64,000 bases of DNA from Sipunculus nudus (Eukaryota > Annelida > Sipuncula > Golfingiida > Sipunculidae), in contig CM049310.1 of assembly GCA_026874595.1 (NCBI GenBank), positions 28,631,058 through 28,695,057 on the forward strand, in the 5' to 3' direction. The notes beneath the pieces are model-generated. The model made no database searches. It saw only the letters and a list, made by a program, of their open reading frames with translations, and was not told the DNA's origin. Made by a program: the position numbers and the translations under genes. This document shows, piece by piece, positions 60,290 to 64,000 of the stretch. The number at the start of each line of letters is the position of its first letter. Positions within the stretch are counted from its first letter, which is position 1.

Positions 60290-60884
60290 CAAGGAACAGA
60301 ATAGGATAGAATAAGTTTAATCAGGAAAAGGCATCAGACTCAAAGTTACAAAAAAGAAACATCAACATAGTCATACAACATAAATATCAAATTGTCATTT
60401 GAACATAAGATTAACAAATGATACAATTAAAAAATATCCAATTATAAATCAGGTTATCAATCTGCGTTCAATGGTTCAAGGTTAACACTTAATAAATTAA
60501 CTATACAATGATTGTTCTCTTATTTTAAATGAATGATATACAAATGCTGCAACACTAGCTATCTAACATGGTTCTTTTAAATTAAAAAGTTCCTTTAAAC
60601 TGTGTTCATTTGGTTCTCGTTAGTCAGCTCTTAAGTACTCAACCCTCTGATCTACATACATAGGACATTCCAGCATAAAGTGACTTTCATCTTCTAATAC
60701 GTTAAAACAGTGCATACAAATTCTTCCTTCTTTAGCTGTTCCCTGATGTCTGCCAGTTTCAATGGATAATTTATGACTTGAACATCGTAATTTGGCAAAT
60801 GCCTGTCTATGACCTTTGTCAGAAACACATGAAATGTACTTCTCTACTGTCAGCATTGATTTGAAAGACCCATAGAAAAATGTC
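60290..60884 (-). mobile_element. 5'-truncated LINE 3' end, antisense inside the other LINE
   Basis: On the minus strand an open frame (60886 to 60620) carries HRQAFAKLRCSSHKLSIETG, then GRICMHC and EDESHFMLECPMY. This is the C-terminal zinc-finger-like end of LINE ORF2 proteins. It is followed by a UTR ending in ATTCT-type repeats (attctatcctattctg). A possible 7-bp target duplication AAATGTC flanks it (60283-60289, 60878-60884). It separates the linker (60170-60280) and RT parts of the plus-strand LINE. Confidence 0.72.
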
Positions 60885-61620
60885 ACAGGCCTTATGTGGA
60901 AGAAAATGGTTGAGACAGAAGGAAAGAAATGACACTCGATTTGGCGTACTGGGCGAATTCAGTATGGTATCATAGCAGATATCCACACGCGTACAAGGGC
61001 AAAGTGTCACATAATTGTCACTCTGTTTGCATAAAATGCCTACTTTGATTATAATAATGCTTGATATGTATACAAAGAGACGAAATGTATCTTGGAATGG
61101 CGAATGTATTACTAGAGGTATGAGTGAAGAGGTATAATTTCGCCCTTACTTTTTAACATATATACTGATGTTCTACTGTAGTTCTTGCAAAAAAAGGGCA
61201 TTAAGTGTCATGTAAAAGTCATATATTTACTGGTTGCTGACGCCATCATTAGGCAGTTTGTACAAATTTGCTCTAGATTTGTAACACATATTCAGGAATT
61301 TGGAGTGCTATACAATACAAAGAAAGCCGTTTATATGAAGATAAACACAAATGGTTAGGAAATTTCGCAATACAATGTATTTCGTGCTGGCAAGAAACTC
61401 AAATGGGAACCTAGTACTGAATATTTGGGTGTTCACATCAGAAACGACTGTGATGACACAAGTAAACTTCAGAAAAAGCGGGATATTTTCTTTTCTAATA
61501 TTAATAAATTTCCAGCTAATTTCAGGAGTCTACCTCGACATATTGTTAACAATCTCTTCAAGTCATATTTTTATCTTTTTATTGAACATAAGGCACAAAA
61601 GTATGAAGTATATAATTAGT
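60885..61620 (+). pseudogene. LINE reverse transcriptase and C-terminal remnant
   Basis: RGIISPLLFNIYTDVL (near 61131-61180) is the RT motif before the catalytic site. The catalytic motif itself reads VADA (61233-61244) where active LINEs have YADD, so the second Asp is lost. FVTHIQEFGVLYNTKKAVYM and EYLGVHIRND (near 61410-61440) follow in the normal order. Stops and shifts break the frame. The plus-strand ORF at 61425-61619 is the best-preserved piece. Confidence 0.8.
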
Positions 61621-64000
61621 GCCTATAGTAATATTTCAGAAAACCCATATTCAAATGCTACATCATATCACATAAAGCTGCAACGTCAAACTGCATCCCC
61701 CCCCCCCCCCCGGTTTGTGTTTTTTTACTATAAACTGCTGTTTCTCAAGAACTATTTAAGATATTGAACTGAAATTTTCAGGATTTACAGAAAACATCTT
61801 TGTTATTAACCTCTTAACATTTATAATAGGCCACATTGAATTTTCAAAGGTATGAGAGTCATAGATTGTGGATATATGTTTTGTCAAACAACTAAAATCA
61901 AAAGTGTTTAACAAATATTAAACATATTGAATCATTTATATTTTGACCTTTAAGTACATAAATGTACTTAAAACAAGGTCTCACATCAAATAATATGACT
62001 AAAACAGTACAGTTACATGCTTTTGGTTGTCAGAAATGGACAAAATGAGGTCTGTTTTTAGATAAAGTGGCACTATTACATACTATGAAGAAAATCACGT
62101 TGTACAAATGCCTCTTTTTGTTCAACCTGTAAATTAACCCTGTTTTCGTTTGTCGTTGTTACCCAATGAAAACATATAATTCTTAACGAAACCAAGTCCT
62201 TTTTTGTTAAGCTTTTCCTTTTGTAATGCAAGTGTTGTGACGGATGAAACCTTAAAAAAAGAAATTAGCCCAATTAAACACAATTGCTCATAACCGTTGT
62301 GTGAGTGTCCTTGACCTTCTGATGTCACATTCTGATTAAGTTCACACAATTAAATGGTTATATCGATTTTCTGAAAAAAAGTGTGTTTATGGGTCAATAT
62401 TTAATTCAATGGCGTTTACAGCACACACAAAATAAATGCCCCTTTTCCGATTTTGTCAATGCAAACATTTACAAGTGAGCACAGGGTCCTTGGGCGCTTG
62501 TTCTGCTCCACAGTTCTCTCCTAGATTTACTGTCACTCATTGTTATGATGGCTGTCCTGATAAATGAAGAGAGAGTGGAGCCATAATTCCTCAATCCAGT
62601 AACATGCTCACTTAAAAGAAGTTCTTTTAGTAATCATTGTGGTACATTTCATTCACCGATTTTCAGGGTCACTTGCATTTACACTTGCATTACAGGTTGA
62701 AGTGCATATGATACACCAAATTAAAGCTTAATTCATGAGCATTTGTGTGATGGACTCCAAAACCAGTAATAACTTGACTAGTTGCAATAGGCAAAGTTAC
62801 AGCAAACCTCTCTTCAATATCATCATAAATTGGTTGCATTTCAAAGCATTCACCGAAATTGAGACAGATGGTGTAAAACCAGCAATGGGCAACAAAATGT
62901 TATGTTTACTTTTGCTGAAAGACAAACTTATGAAAATTGTGTAATGAAGAATTCTAAACTATATTATAACTTTTGAGCCCTCTAGCAAGTCTGAGAAAAA
63001 AATTTTGAAAATATAAAAGGGGAAAATATTATCTTGTGGGGCTTTTGGGTTGTAGCTTTCTCATTTTATGACTTACAGTTCAGCAAATGGCTTTAAAACA
63101 TAGTCAATAAAACTTGCTCCTTCCACAGAGGGAACAGCATTAGCTTCTTGCCAGAAAAGTCATATATTTTGTGAAATTTGACCACCTTATCAAATGTGAC
63201 CATATACGAGCAAATGTCTGTGTATATACGTTTGTACTTTCTTCATGTGTACATATTGACAATAAGGAACACGAAACAGGTCATTGTCACCAGCTGAGCG
63301 AATGTGTTCTTTTTGGTAAATAAACATGACACGTGGTTTGATTAATTATCCCTGCATGTCATGGTGTCGCCTTAAATAATTCAGGGTACATGTACACAAC
63401 ATTTAAATCATGTCTTGACTTGTCTGGTTGTCAAGTGTACATTTTATACCAGTCGGTGACACTAGGATGTCATCAATTATTTTCACGCATAATACCACCT
63501 TTTGGTGTCATTTATATCCATGAATTTATTATGTTATCCATGTGTATGTTTAATGTTGTGTACATGACTCCGTAAATTCTAAGTACTAAATCGTCAGCAA
63601 AACAATTTTTTTGTTGTTTTGAGGTGTATTAGATGTGTACGCCTACACTCATACCACCTCAATGACTCACCCCCATAGGCCTTAACCTTCTTAGATAGGT
63701 TTATGGAACAATCATACATTTCAGTTTGACCTGAAAAAAAATCGCAAGTACAAAACGTCAAGTTCCTTTAAAGAATAGTATATATCATTTAAACAATTTT
63801 AATCCCGAACGGTGGGTTATCCGAAACCGTCGAACTATATTGTTACTGTCCGGAACAGTGATGTATAAAAGGCGCATTTTTTCTTCAAGTTCCTGCACCA
63901 CTAGGTGGAAATAGTCCATTTCACAACCTGCTGTCCACCTGTTTTTTGTAGATGATTTACTTAAAAGTTTATATTTTTCAATATTTTCCAAGTAAACAAC
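61621..64000. other. No gene recognised
   Basis: AT-rich sequence with a C-homopolymer at 61697-61712. The minus-strand ORF at 63785-63991 (68 codons) contains a plausible helix but no recognisable family or splice signals. Confidence 0.4.

Noticed and set aside
63785-63991. 68-codon minus-strand ORF with a charged helix
   Set aside because: No family recognised, weak flanking signals, and it runs to the window edge; left unannotated as a gene.

Overview
The window is animal nuclear DNA, most probably from a mollusc (inference). It is AT-rich, has long introns, and is packed with non-coding repeats, including hairpin-ended elements with internal tandem units of a kind I associate with bivalve and gastropod genomes. 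The one host gene I can name is on the minus strand. It is a RIM (Rab3-interacting molecule, synaptic active-zone scaffold) gene, seen as two exons: a start exon at 32936-33066 and the FYVE-like zinc-finger exon at 15973-16180. Both splice sites join in phase 2 across a 16.8 kb intron. A CpG-rich block with a CCAAT box and a perfect CRE lies just upstream of the start exon. The region from 1 to about 32.9 kb is therefore mostly RIM intron, and from about 33.5 kb to the end is upstream intergenic DNA.

The RIM introns hold several repeat families. The first is a hairpin-ended element with (GGAC)-type tracts (copies ending near 2.84, 21.0 and 26.4 kb, and a lone terminus at 17.97 kb). Two 44-bp minisatellite arrays lie at 4.1-5.4 and 8.9-10.2 kb. 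A roughly 280-bp unit family has three copies (5.4-6.6, 13.0-14.4 and 18.1-19.0 kb). A 7 x 179-bp element lies at 11.35-12.70 kb. A large inverted repeat with self-complementary arms spans 21.45-23.25 kb, and a hAT-like non-autonomous element spans 29.35-30.49 kb.

Upstream of RIM there is a tRNA-derived SINE with an exact 11-bp target-site duplication (39.2-39.56 kb). A hairpin-ended element at 40.03-47.97 kb has a core of roughly 300-350-bp tandem units with a trimeric higher-order repeat, and it is split by a complete Ty3/Gypsy LTR retrotransposon (42576-47282, 5-bp TSD ATATC). The LTRs differ at only two substitutions and one indel, but pol carries several stops and frameshifts. Further right are a decayed repetitive gene (50.8-51.9 kb), a 1.6 kb hAT-type element with a perfect 8-bp TSD and TATTCG subterminal arrays (54072-55672), and a broken APE-type LINE (about 57.8-61.6 kb). 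The LINE contains a repeat fragment, a 31-bp minisatellite and an antisense tail of another LINE.

No cellular operon-like system, CRISPR array or new enzyme pathway is visible. The strongest candidate for something undescribed is the repeat architecture. Several dissimilar hairpin-ended families share internal tandem cores and a GGAC-rich tract next to one terminus. Three of the tandem-repeat types share the perfect palindrome GGTGGCGCCACC in each unit.
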